DNA of 64,000 nucleotides, from positions 186,001 through 250,000 of the forward strand of contig CACHGV010000001.1 of the NCBI GenBank assembly GCA_902579465.1, written 5' to 3'. Shown here one piece after another: positions 33,349 through 40,278 of this stretch. The position numbers and the translations under genes are program-made. Positions within the stretch are counted from its first letter, which is position 1. Each line of letters begins with the position of its first letter. The notes beneath the pieces are model-generated. The model was given only the letters and a program-made list of their open reading frames with translations, did not search any database and was not told the origin of the DNA. Source of the DNA: an uncultured Pelagibacteraceae bacterium. Lineage in GTDB: Bacteria; Pseudomonadota; Alphaproteobacteria; Pelagibacterales; Pelagibacteraceae.

Positions 33349-33376
33349 TTTATATATTTTTATTGTACAAATGCAA
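33349..33376 (-). promoter_or_regulatory. Promoter for tRNA-Tyr/tRNA-Gly/tuf and the rif cluster
   Basis: On the minus strand TTGCAT (33376-33371) and TATAAA (33354-33349) are 16 bp apart. A GC-containing discriminator (ACGC) follows, as expected for stable-RNA promoters. The predicted start is about 45-50 nt upstream of the mature tRNA-Tyr. The divergent rlmB start is at 33427. Confidence 0.55.
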
Positions 33377-33426
33377 TACGTGAATTTCAGAAAAAATAGT
33401 ATAAAAACCCTGTAAATTCGTAAAAT

Positions 33427-34164
33427 ATGACTCAAAAATCATCCTTTTTTATAGCTGGAAGACACGCTGTTATTGGAGCATTAAAAAACCCAAATAGAAG
33501 AGTAATCAAAATATTCTTAACGGAGGAGAGTAAAAAAAATATACATAAGCAGAATCCTAATAAAAATTTATTAAAAGATATAAAAGTTTTTTTCAAAACC
33601 AAAAAGGAATTAGATAAATATTGTAGAAGTGAAGATATTTTACATCAAGGATATATTGCAGAAATTGAACATTTAGAAAATCCTGAATTAAAAGAGTTTA
33701 TTAAAGGCAAAAATAATTTAACATTTGTATGTTTAGATGAAGTTACTGATCCAAGAAACATAGGTTCTTTAATCAGAAGTGCAGCTTCATTTAATATAGA
33801 TGGTCTGATTGTTAAAGAAAGACATTATCCAAGTGAAAGTAAATTATTATATAAATCAGCAAGCGGTTGTGTTGAGCAATTAAATATTTTTCAAGTTTCA
33901 AATATAAATACTACTTTAAAATATTTAAGGGATAAAAATTTTTGGATTTATGGTTTCATTGCGAACAGTGACAAGAACTTTACAGAAGTCAAATGGAATG
34001 GAAACAATGTATTATTATTTGGTTCTGAAGGACATGGTCTTAATCAACATACTAAAAAATATACTGATTTCTCTGTAAAGATAAACATTAACAAAAATAT
34101 TGAGAGTTTGAATATATCCAATAGTGCGGCGATAGTTTTTCATCATATAAATCAACAAAAATAA
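33427..34164 (+). CDS. rlmB: 23S rRNA 2'-O-methyltransferase, TrmH/RlmB family
   Basis: 245-aa SPOUT methyltransferase. The N-terminal substrate-binding domain (FFIAGRHAVIGALKNPNRRVIKIFL) resembles L30e. The knotted catalytic domain has the three motifs LDEVTDPRNIGSLIRSA, LLFGSEGHGLN and LNISNSAAIVFHHI. It probably methylates G2251 of 23S rRNA, as RlmB does, but the exact target is inferred from family. It is followed by tRNA-Thr on the same strand. Confidence 0.88.
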   Translation: MTQKSSFFIAGRHAVIGALKNPNRRVIKIFLTEESKKNIHKQNPNKNLLKDIKVFFKTKKELDKYCRSEDILHQGYIAEIEHLENPELKEFIKGKNNLTFVCLDEVTDPRNIGSLIRSAASFNIDGLIVKERHYPSESKLLYKSASGCVEQLNIFQVSNINTTLKYLRDKNFWIYGFIANSDKNFTEVKWNGNNVLLFGSEGHGLNQHTKKYTDFSVKININKNIESLNISNSAAIVFHHINQQK

Positions 34165-34205
34165 TTTGTTGATAATATAATAAATACTATTAAAAAATGC
34201 TTCAT

Positions 34206-34281
34206 GCCCTTGTAGCTCAGTTGGTAGAGCAATTGATTTGTAATCAATAGGTCCGCGGTTCGAGTCCGTGCGGGGGCACCA
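34206..34281 (+). tRNA. tRNA-Thr (TGT)
   Basis: 76 nt with encoded CCA. The acceptor GCCCTTG pairs with CGGGGGC (two T-G pairs), the anticodon stem ATTGA/TCAAT closes loop TTTGTAA (anticodon TGT) and the T-loop is GTTCGAGTC. It ends 2 bp before the convergent stop of the DmdA-like gene. Confidence 0.96.
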
Positions 34282-34283
34282 AA

Positions 34284-35432
34284 CTAACTTAATGATTTTG
34301 ATGTGATTTGTTTTTTTGGATCAAAAAAAGGTTTTTTAATAACTTCACATTTAAAATTCTTTTCCTGAATTATAACCTCAATTTCTAAACCAATTTTGGA
34401 ATATTTAATGTCAACCATGGCTAAAGCAATATTCTTTTTTAAACGTGGAGAATAAACAGCTGAAGTTACTTTTCCTATAACATTATTGTCAACCACTAAG
34501 GGCCAAAATATAGTGTTGGGTCCACTTAATTTTTCACATTTTATTTCTAAACCAATTTGCAATCTTTTTACACCATCAGCTTTAATTTTTTTAAGCGCTT
34601 CTTTGCCGATAAAATTAATATTTCCATCTAAATTAACTAAACGATCTAAACCTAATTCAAATGGGTTTGTATGCATATCTGCATCAGCATGGTAAGAAAG
34701 CATACCACCTTCTATTCTTCTAATTGAGGAAGTGTGACCTGGTTTTAATCCAGATTCCTTTCCTGCAAACATAATTTTTTCATATAATTCATTTCCTTTT
34801 GAACCATCTCTTAAAAACAATTCATAACCAAATTCACTAGACCAACCAGTTCTTGATACAATTAATGGTATTCCGTCTAAATCTAATTCTCTAAACCAAT
34901 AATATTTTAAATCTTTTATACTTTCTCCAAATAATTTAATCATTATTTCAGCAGACTTGGGTCCTTGTAATTGTAATGGGGAAACATCTGGTTCTGTTAT
35001 TTTCACATTTAATCCAGAGTTGATTGCTACACCTTGTGCCCATAATAAAATATCACTATCACCTAAAGATAGCCAAAAGTGATTTTCTCCTAAACGTAAA
35101 AGAACAGGGTCATTTAGCACACCACCTTCTTCGTTTGTAATTAAAACATATTTGCATTGACCAATAGATAATTTTGAAAGATCTCTAGGGGTTAATAATT
35201 GAATAAATTTAAAAGCATCTGGTCCAGTAATTTCAACTTGTCTTTCAACAGCAACGTCGCATAAAATTGCTGTTTCAATTAGGTTCCAAAAATTCTGTTC
35301 AGGATTGCCAAAATCACGTGGTATATACATGTGATTATACACAGAAAAGCCAGTAGCCCCCCATTTAACTGTAGAATCAAAATATGGAGATTTTCTAATT
35401 TGAGTCCCAAACCCAAAATTTTTGTTGCTCAT
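34284..35432 (-). CDS. GcvT-family tetrahydrofolate-dependent (de)methylase, DmdA-like
   Basis: 382 aa. The protein has the aminomethyltransferase (GcvT) fold. An N-terminal folate-binding domain (VERQVEITGPDAFKFIQLLTPRDLS, GGVLNDPVLLRLGENHFWLSLGDSD) is followed by a C-terminal GcvT_C barrel with FIGKEALKKI and IGKVTSAVYSPRLKKNIALAMV. The start RKSPYFDSTVKWGATGFSVYNHMYIP and DVSPLQLQGPKS resemble DMSP demethylase DmdA of SAR11 more than the glycine-cleavage T protein. No gcvH or gcvP is nearby. Several positions differ from DmdA as I remember it (e.g. GWSSEFGYE), so it may be a paralogue acting on another methylated compound. Its start overlaps the nadK stop (TAATG). Confidence 0.75.
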   Translation of the reverse strand: MSNKNFGFGTQIRKSPYFDSTVKWGATGFSVYNHMYIPRDFGNPEQNFWNLIETAILCDVAVERQVEITGPDAFKFIQLLTPRDLSKLSIGQCKYVLITNEEGGVLNDPVLLRLGENHFWLSLGDSDILLWAQGVAINSGLNVKITEPDVSPLQLQGPKSAEIMIKLFGESIKDLKYYWFRELDLDGIPLIVSRTGWSSEFGYELFLRDGSKGNELYEKIMFAGKESGLKPGHTSSIRRIEGGMLSYHADADMHTNPFELGLDRLVNLDGNINFIGKEALKKIKADGVKRLQIGLEIKCEKLSGPNTIFWPLVVDNNVIGKVTSAVYSPRLKKNIALAMVDIKYSKIGLEIEVIIQEKNFKCEVIKKPFFDPKKQITSKSLS

Positions 35433-36202
35433 TAATTTATTTCTTTTCTGATTTGTTCTATTTTAATTTTTTTTTGAAGACTTCTATTTGAATCATAAAG
35501 AAGATTAAACTTAATTTTTTTATTTATTTTAATAAAGATAATTTTTGCATTTCTCACTTCGTAATTGTCAGCAACCGCACTTATTGGTCTTTTATTAATA
35601 TTAAGATTTTTGATTGTAATTTTTGATTTATCGCTCACAATTCTTCCCTTCCATCTTCTAGGTCTAAAAGCACTAATAGGCCTAATAGAAAGTTTTTTTG
35701 AGTCTAAGTTTAATATTGGTCCATAAACTGACATATTGTATGCAGTGCTGCCCGCAGGTGTTGATATCAATACACCATCAGAAACTAGTTTTTTAATAAT
35801 TTTTTGTGAACCGTTAGAAATTTCAAGTGATGCAGTCTGCCTACTTTGTCTTAAAATTGAGACTTCATTTATAGCAATAGACTTTTTAGTTTTATTAAAC
35901 TTATTCCTTACGCTCATTTCTAAAGGAGAAATTGAAACTTGTTTTGCTTTAGATAGATTTCTAATAGTATTTTTTGAAGAGAACTTATTCATTAAAAAAC
36001 CATAACTACCAGCATTTATTCCATAGAAAGGTTTTTTGTATTTATTATACTTTTTCAATGACGAAAGCATAAAACCATCACCTCCAACAACAATTATTAG
36101 ATTGCATTTACCTAATGATATATTTTTGATTTTATGATCTAGAAAATTTTTAATTTTTTTTGATGTTTTTGTATGATCAAAAAGTATGTGTGGTTTTATC
36201 AT
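35432..36202 (-). CDS. nadK: NAD kinase
   Basis: 256 aa. It phosphorylates NAD to NADP. The motif VVGGDGFMLSSL (GGDG, residues about 39-50) and NAGSYGFLMN are diagnostic, and DGVLISTPAGSTAYNMSVYGPIL is the second conserved block. The start codon is only 4 nt downstream of the CCA end of tRNA-Leu, so after tRNA 3' processing the mRNA would be essentially leaderless. It is coupled by TAATG to the DmdA-like gene. Confidence 0.93.
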   Translation of the reverse strand: MIKPHILFDHTKTSKKIKNFLDHKIKNISLGKCNLIIVVGGDGFMLSSLKKYNKYKKPFYGINAGSYGFLMNKFSSKNTIRNLSKAKQVSISPLEMSVRNKFNKTKKSIAINEVSILRQSRQTASLEISNGSQKIIKKLVSDGVLISTPAGSTAYNMSVYGPILNLDSKKLSIRPISAFRPRRWKGRIVSDKSKITIKNLNINKRPISAVADNYEVRNAKIIFIKINKKIKFNLLYDSNRSLQKKIKIEQIRKEIN

Positions 36203-36206
36203 TTAG

Positions 36207-36292
36207 TGGTGCCCTCGGCCAGACTCGAACTGGCACTCCATAAATGGCAAGGATTTTAAGTCCTTTGTGTCTACCAATTTCACCACGAGGGC
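36207..36292 (-). tRNA. tRNA-Leu (TAA)
   Basis: 86-nt type II tRNA with a long variable arm and encoded CCA. The acceptor GCCCTCG pairs with CGAGGGC, stem AAGGA/TCCTT closes loop CTTAAAA (anticodon TAA) and the T-loop is GTTCGAGTC. nadK begins 4 nt downstream. Confidence 0.95.
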
Positions 36293-36308
36293 TCTTAAAT
36301 TTCGCATT

Positions 36309-36336
36309 GTTATATATTGATTTATTTATAACTCAA
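36309..36336 (-). promoter_or_regulatory. Promoter for tRNA-Leu and nadK
   Basis: On the minus strand TTGAGT (36336-36331) and TATAAC (36314-36309) are 16 bp apart. The predicted start is about 10 nt upstream of the mature tRNA-Leu 5' end. nadK and the DmdA-like gene lie downstream with no other promoter gap, so the tRNA and the two genes probably share a transcript. Confidence 0.5.
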
Positions 36337-36498
36337 GTAACCAAAGAACTACAAGTATAACTTTGTGTGTATGATGTTCCTTTGATTGCTATAGTGGTGC
36401 CAGGACAAAGTAAAAATTAGCATTATCTATCGACAGTAAAACATTCAGCTAAAATTAAGTGTCAATATATTTTGAAAATATTCTTTAATAACTTAGTA

Positions 36499-36511
36499 TT
36501 AACTATGTTAA
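36499..36511 (+). promoter_or_regulatory. Palindrome TTAAC-N3-GTTAA upstream of the methyltransferase
   Basis: TTAAC TAT GTTAA lies 10 nt before the ATG at 36522 and continues into AAGTAAATCTT. A closely similar element (TTAAC AA GTTAA then AGTAAACTT) occurs upstream of the phosphatase gene at 37410. The shared word GTTAAAGTAAA plus dyad symmetry suggests a common operator. This is a pattern observation only. Confidence 0.35.
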
Positions 36512-36521
36512 AGTAAATCTT

Positions 36522-37322
36522 ATGTATATATATAAAAACAGAAGTAATTTTTATTTTGATATTGTTAAGCAATTAATACCACAAGACGATTCTACAATTT
36601 TGATATGTGGAGGTGCAATTTTGGATAAACAAATTTTTCAGAAATTGAAAATTAACAATGTAACAATTACAAATTTGGATGAAAGAACATCACCTGCAGA
36701 ATTCTTGCCATACAATTGGGATTATCAAGATGCAGAAAAATTAAATTATAAAGATAATTCATTTGATTATGTGATTATGCATGATGCCATTCACCATTGT
36801 TCAAAGCCTCATAGTACACTCATAGAATTATTTAGAGTAGCAAAAAGAGGTGTTTTAGCTTTTGAGTCACGGGATTCATTTGTTATGAGAATATTAGAAA
36901 GACTAAAACTAACACAAACTTATGAACATGCTGCGGTATTTCATCATGATTGTGTTTATGGAGGAGTAAACAATACAGAAATACCTAACTATATATTTAG
37001 ATGGACAGAAAGAGAAATAGAAAAGACAATTAATTCATATTCACCCTGTTATAATCATAAATTTGTATATAGATATGGCAGTTCTTTTCCATCATCACCT
37101 GCTTATGAAAGAGGGGGAAATTATAAAATGTTATTATTAAAAATCTTATTACCATTTTATAAAATATTTAAATTATTTTTTAAAAAACAACAAAATCTAT
37201 TTGCATTTTACATAGAAAAATCATCGAATAAATCAATTCTAAAACCATGGCTTAATATAGATGACAAAAATAACATATCATTTAATCGTCAATGGGCTGA
37301 AAAATACTATAAAACCAAGTAG
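36522..37322 (+). CDS. Class I SAM-dependent methyltransferase-like protein
   Basis: 266 aa. The arrangement fits a Methyltransf_11-type domain: SxILICGGAIL takes the place of the usual glycine-rich motif I, TNLDERTSP has the acidic residue that binds the SAM ribose, and NWDYQDAEKLNYKDNSFDYVIMHDAIHHCSKP matches motifs II-III. The C-terminal half has a hydrophobic stretch (MLLLKILLPFYKIFKLFFKK) that may be amphipathic or membrane-associated. Motif I is degenerate (no GxGxG), so activity is uncertain. The substrate is unknown. It is followed by the glucosylglycerate-type gene pair. Confidence 0.65.
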   Translation: MYIYKNRSNFYFDIVKQLIPQDDSTILICGGAILDKQIFQKLKINNVTITNLDERTSPAEFLPYNWDYQDAEKLNYKDNSFDYVIMHDAIHHCSKPHSTLIELFRVAKRGVLAFESRDSFVMRILERLKLTQTYEHAAVFHHDCVYGGVNNTEIPNYIFRWTEREIEKTINSYSPCYNHKFVYRYGSSFPSSPAYERGGNYKMLLLKILLPFYKIFKLFFKKQQNLFAFYIEKSSNKSILKPWLNIDDKNNISFNRQWAEKYYKTK

Positions 37323-37363
37323 AAAAAAATTTTTTTTATTTTATCATTTTATAAATTTGTACG

Positions 37364-37375
37364 TTAACAAGTTAA
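37364..37375 (+). promoter_or_regulatory. Palindrome TTAAC-N2-GTTAA upstream of the mpgP-gpgS-like pair
   Basis: TTAAC AA GTTAA followed by AGTAAACTT, 34 nt before the ATG at 37410. It is the second copy of the element found at 36499. A shared operator would coordinate the methyltransferase with the compatible-solute genes. Confidence 0.35.
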
Positions 37376-37409
37376 AGTAAACTTAAAATAATTAATTTAA
37401 TAATTTATT

Positions 37410-38210
37410 ATGTCCAAGAAAAAAATTTTAATTTTCACAGATTTAGATGGATCGCTATTAGATAAAGAAACTTTTAAATTTGATGTTATAAAAGATTATT
37501 TAAAAGAATTAATTTCAAGTGGTATTTTGATTATTCCAAACTCAAGTAAAACTGAGTCTGAATTATTAGATTTTAATAAACAGTATAATTTTGATTTTAG
37601 TTTTATATCGGAGAATGGGTCGTCTATATATGGACTGAATAAAATAGATCAAAGTTTACCTCAGAGGGTTGTAATAAGTAGATCAATAGATGAAATACAA
37701 AAAATATATGACGCAAATATTAGTTTAGATTTAAAAAATAAAATTACTCCTATTTTGGAATTAGAAATTGATGAACAACAAAAAATTTTTGGGCTTCCAT
37801 TAAATAAATTATCTTTAGCAACTAAAAGAATGCACTCGATACCTATTCAATTTAGAGGAACTGAAACAGAAAAAAATAATTTCATTAAAAATATCGGTGA
37901 AATTGGTTTAACTGCACAGTCAGGAGGAAGAATAATTAACATATGTGACAATACTAATAAATCAAAAGCAATGTCCAAAGCTGTAAAATTAATAAGAAAA
38001 AAATTAGGCAATGAATGTATTACAATTGGTGTTGGTGACAATGAAAATGACATAGAAATGCTTAAACAGACTGATTATCCCTGTTTGGTTAAGAATGAAA
38101 ATTTTGATAGTTCTTTGATAAATATAGATAATTTAATCAAATCTTCTGAGCCATCTCCTTTAGGATGGGCTGATGTGATCAAAACGGCTATACAAATAAT
38201 TGAAACTTAG
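37410..38210 (+). CDS. HAD-superfamily mannosyl/glucosyl-3-phosphoglycerate phosphatase
   Basis: 266 aa. It removes phosphate from a glycosyl-3-phosphoglycerate to give the free glycosylglycerate. HAD motif I is FTDLDGSLLD (nucleophile D and acid/base D). NSSKTESELLDF is motif II and VGVGDNENDIEML contains the metal-binding aspartates of motif IV, with the Cof/MPGP-type cap between. FGLPLNKLSLATKRMHSIPIQFRG fits the MPGP subfamily. It lies 14 bp upstream of the GpgS-like gene, forming a two-step pathway. Confidence 0.82.
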   Translation: MSKKKILIFTDLDGSLLDKETFKFDVIKDYLKELISSGILIIPNSSKTESELLDFNKQYNFDFSFISENGSSIYGLNKIDQSLPQRVVISRSIDEIQKIYDANISLDLKNKITPILELEIDEQQKIFGLPLNKLSLATKRMHSIPIQFRGTETEKNNFIKNIGEIGLTAQSGGRIINICDNTNKSKAMSKAVKLIRKKLGNECITIGVGDNENDIEMLKQTDYPCLVKNENFDSSLINIDNLIKSSEPSPLGWADVIKTAIQIIET

Positions 38211-38224
38211 GATAGGTTCCCGCC

Positions 38225-39445
38225 ATGAGTGATTTCTATCAGGATGGTACCATATCAACACTTCACGACTTTGGAACTAAGTCAACTAAAGATCTTGAGA
38301 AAGATTTATTAAAATTTTCCAAAGAAAGAAAGATGGAACTAATTTTACCTTGTCTTTATTCTGAATTGAAGGGTGATGCACTACCAAAAATTGTTACTGA
38401 AATTAGTAAAACGAATTATTTAAACCACATAATCATTGGTTTAGATAAAGCAACTGAAGCTCAAGCTAGGAAGGCTTGGACTTTTTTTGAAAAATTAGAA
38501 ACTCCATTTACAATCCTTTGGAACGATGGACCTAATCTTAAAAAATTAGATAAAGAACTAAAAAAATTAGGACTTGCTCCTAATGAATATGGAAAAGGTC
38601 GAAATGTTTGGTATTGCATTGGCATGTCTATTGCAAGAGACAGTGCAAGATCTGTGGCATTACATGATTGTGATATAAAAACTTATGATCGTAGAATGTT
38701 AGCAAAATTATTTTATCCTGTTGTAAATCCACTATTTAATTTTGAATTTTGTAAAGGTTTTTATCCAAGAGTTGCAGATAATAAAATGAATGGAAGAGTT
38801 GCAAGATTACTGGTTTTCCCACTTTTAAATGCATTAGAAAAAACTATAGGAAATAGCGATTACTTAAATTTTATGAAATCTTTTAAATATCCTTTAGCAG
38901 GAGAATTTTCATTTAGAAGAAATATTCTACCAGAATTAAGAATTTCATCTGACTGGGGAATAGAAATTGGAATTCTATCTGAAATGCAAAGAAATTTTTC
39001 ACCTCAAAATATTTGTCAGGTAGATTTAGCAGATACTTATGACCATAAACACCAAAACTTATCTATAAATGATGAAAAACAAGGTCTATCAAGAATGTCT
39101 ATTGATATAATTAAAACATTTATAAAGAAGCTAGCAACCCAAGGTCATTCATTCAGTAAAGAACAATTTAGATCTTTAAAGGCAACATATTATAGAGCAG
39201 CTTTAGATTTAATAGATGCATATAGAAACGATGCGCAAATGAATGGTCTAAAATTCGACTCACATACAGAGGAAAAGGCTGTTGAATTGTTTGCTGCAAA
39301 TATTATGAAAGCAGGTGATGCTTTCTATCAAAATCCAATGGATACACCTTTTATACCTACATGGAGCAGAGTTAAAAGTGCAATACCAGATTTTTTAATA
39401 AGATTAGAAAAAGCAGTTAACGAAGATAACATGCGTTATATTTAA
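38225..39445 (+). CDS. gpgS: Glucosyl-3-phosphoglycerate synthase-like glycosyltransferase (GT81/GT2 type)
   Basis: 406 aa. It is likely to transfer glucose from an NDP-glucose to 3-phosphoglycerate. A GT-A fold is indicated by ELILPCLYSELKGDALPKIV at the start, HIIIGLDKA and the metal-binding DCDIKTYD (DxD, residues about 145-152). FCKGFYPRVADNKMNGRVARLL closely follows the GpgS/MpgS acceptor-binding block, and LAGEFSFRRNILPELRISSDWGIEIGIL matches the catalytic loop. With the upstream phosphatase it would make glucosylglycerate, a charged compatible solute that can replace glutamate under nitrogen shortage. A mannosyl donor is possible. Confidence 0.8.
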   Translation: MSDFYQDGTISTLHDFGTKSTKDLEKDLLKFSKERKMELILPCLYSELKGDALPKIVTEISKTNYLNHIIIGLDKATEAQARKAWTFFEKLETPFTILWNDGPNLKKLDKELKKLGLAPNEYGKGRNVWYCIGMSIARDSARSVALHDCDIKTYDRRMLAKLFYPVVNPLFNFEFCKGFYPRVADNKMNGRVARLLVFPLLNALEKTIGNSDYLNFMKSFKYPLAGEFSFRRNILPELRISSDWGIEIGILSEMQRNFSPQNICQVDLADTYDHKHQNLSINDEKQGLSRMSIDIIKTFIKKLATQGHSFSKEQFRSLKATYYRAALDLIDAYRNDAQMNGLKFDSHTEEKAVELFAANIMKAGDAFYQNPMDTPFIPTWSRVKSAIPDFLIRLEKAVNEDNMRYI

Positions 39446-39467
39446 TTTTAAATACTGTAAAGAATTT

Positions 39468-40262
39468 TTAATATTTAACGACTTTACCCCAAAGTGATTG
39501 AGATGGTCCAAAGCCTAAACGGGCATCTTCCATTTTAAGCACTCTTGTATAATCAACCATCATATTTATACCTGGTCCATAGATCTCTATATATTTTGAT
39601 AATACATCCTGGTCATCAGCCTCAACCATAAATTGATTCAAATGAAGTGGACTAATAATTTTATCAATTACATTCCATCTATAATTTTTCTTATCAAGAT
39701 TTTCTGTTAAACCCTCTGATTCTAGTAATATTTTCCATGAACCAGCCTCAATAAATCTTTTAGATTGCATTTTAATTCGTTCTACAAAAATTTCTTCCTC
39801 AATAACCTTGGAATGTGCAAACGCGACACCAACCTCATTAATAACTTTTATCCCTTTGCCTGTTGCATTTTCGATCAGTCTACACATCTCATCATCATCT
39901 AAAGAACGAGCTATTCTTGAAATTTCAATTATATCAATACCTAGATTAACAACTGTATCCAGATAATCATCTACCACTTCTTTACCACCAGACATTGCAA
40001 CGTCCATAATTGGATTTCCTAATGCAACTTGAACACTATGTTTTTTGCAGGTTTCGATAAATCTCAAAAGAGATTTTTTACTCATCATTGCACCTTGTTT
40101 TCCAGAAATCTTAAAGATATCAACAAGGTTTGCATATGCTTCTAGGTAATCATCTATACAATTTCCTACCATCACAGGTGCCCTAACATAATTTATGCCT
40201 GTCTCACGAGGTTTCTCTTTTCTTTTTATGAAAGGTAATTTTGGAAATGTTATTTCAGTCAT
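39468..40262 (-). CDS. ComA (phosphosulfolactate synthase)-family TIM-barrel protein, copy 1
   Basis: 264 aa. Aligned from memory with archaeal ComA, the order of conserved blocks is kept: RAPVMVGNCIDDYLEAYANLVDIFKIS near the start, then VVNLGIDIIEISRIARSLDDDEMCRLI, GIKVINEVGVAF and a C-terminal ARLGFGPSQSLWGKV. ComA adds sulfite to phosphoenolpyruvate. Two ComA hallmarks are altered: the GGTLFE segment reads GNPIMD and EISDG reads EISRI, so the substrate probably differs. It is the last gene of the tctC-tctAB run, 16 bp after tctAB, and is presumably co-transcribed with the transporter. Confidence 0.7.
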   Translation of the reverse strand: MTEITFPKLPFIKRKEKPRETGINYVRAPVMVGNCIDDYLEAYANLVDIFKISGKQGAMMSKKSLLRFIETCKKHSVQVALGNPIMDVAMSGGKEVVDDYLDTVVNLGIDIIEISRIARSLDDDEMCRLIENATGKGIKVINEVGVAFAHSKVIEEEIFVERIKMQSKRFIEAGSWKILLESEGLTENLDKKNYRWNVIDKIISPLHLNQFMVEADDQDVLSKYIEIYGPGINMMVDYTRVLKMEDARLGFGPSQSLWGKVVKY

Positions 40263-40278
40263 TATAAATTATATTTAT

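Larger units (their letters stand above)
36293..36521. other. 229-bp intergenic region between tRNA-Leu and a divergent methyltransferase gene
   Basis: No convincing ORF. It holds the tRNA-Leu promoter near 36309-36336, an imperfect inverted repeat (CAAAGAAC ... GTTCCTTTG, about 36353-36400) spanning roughly 45 bp, and a TTAAC-GTTAA palindrome just before the methyltransferase start. A small RNA here cannot be ruled out, but nothing matches a family I recognise. Confidence 0.4.

Noticed and set aside
36380-36440. Possible riboswitch before the methyltransferase at 36522
   Set aside because: I could not match the stretch to any riboswitch consensus; only a weak inverted repeat is present, recorded as a finding instead.
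37322-37345. A-run and T-run after the methyltransferase (possible terminator)
   Set aside because: GAAAAAAATTTTTTTTATT has no GC stem; could only form an A-T hairpin, too weak to call in this AT-rich DNA.
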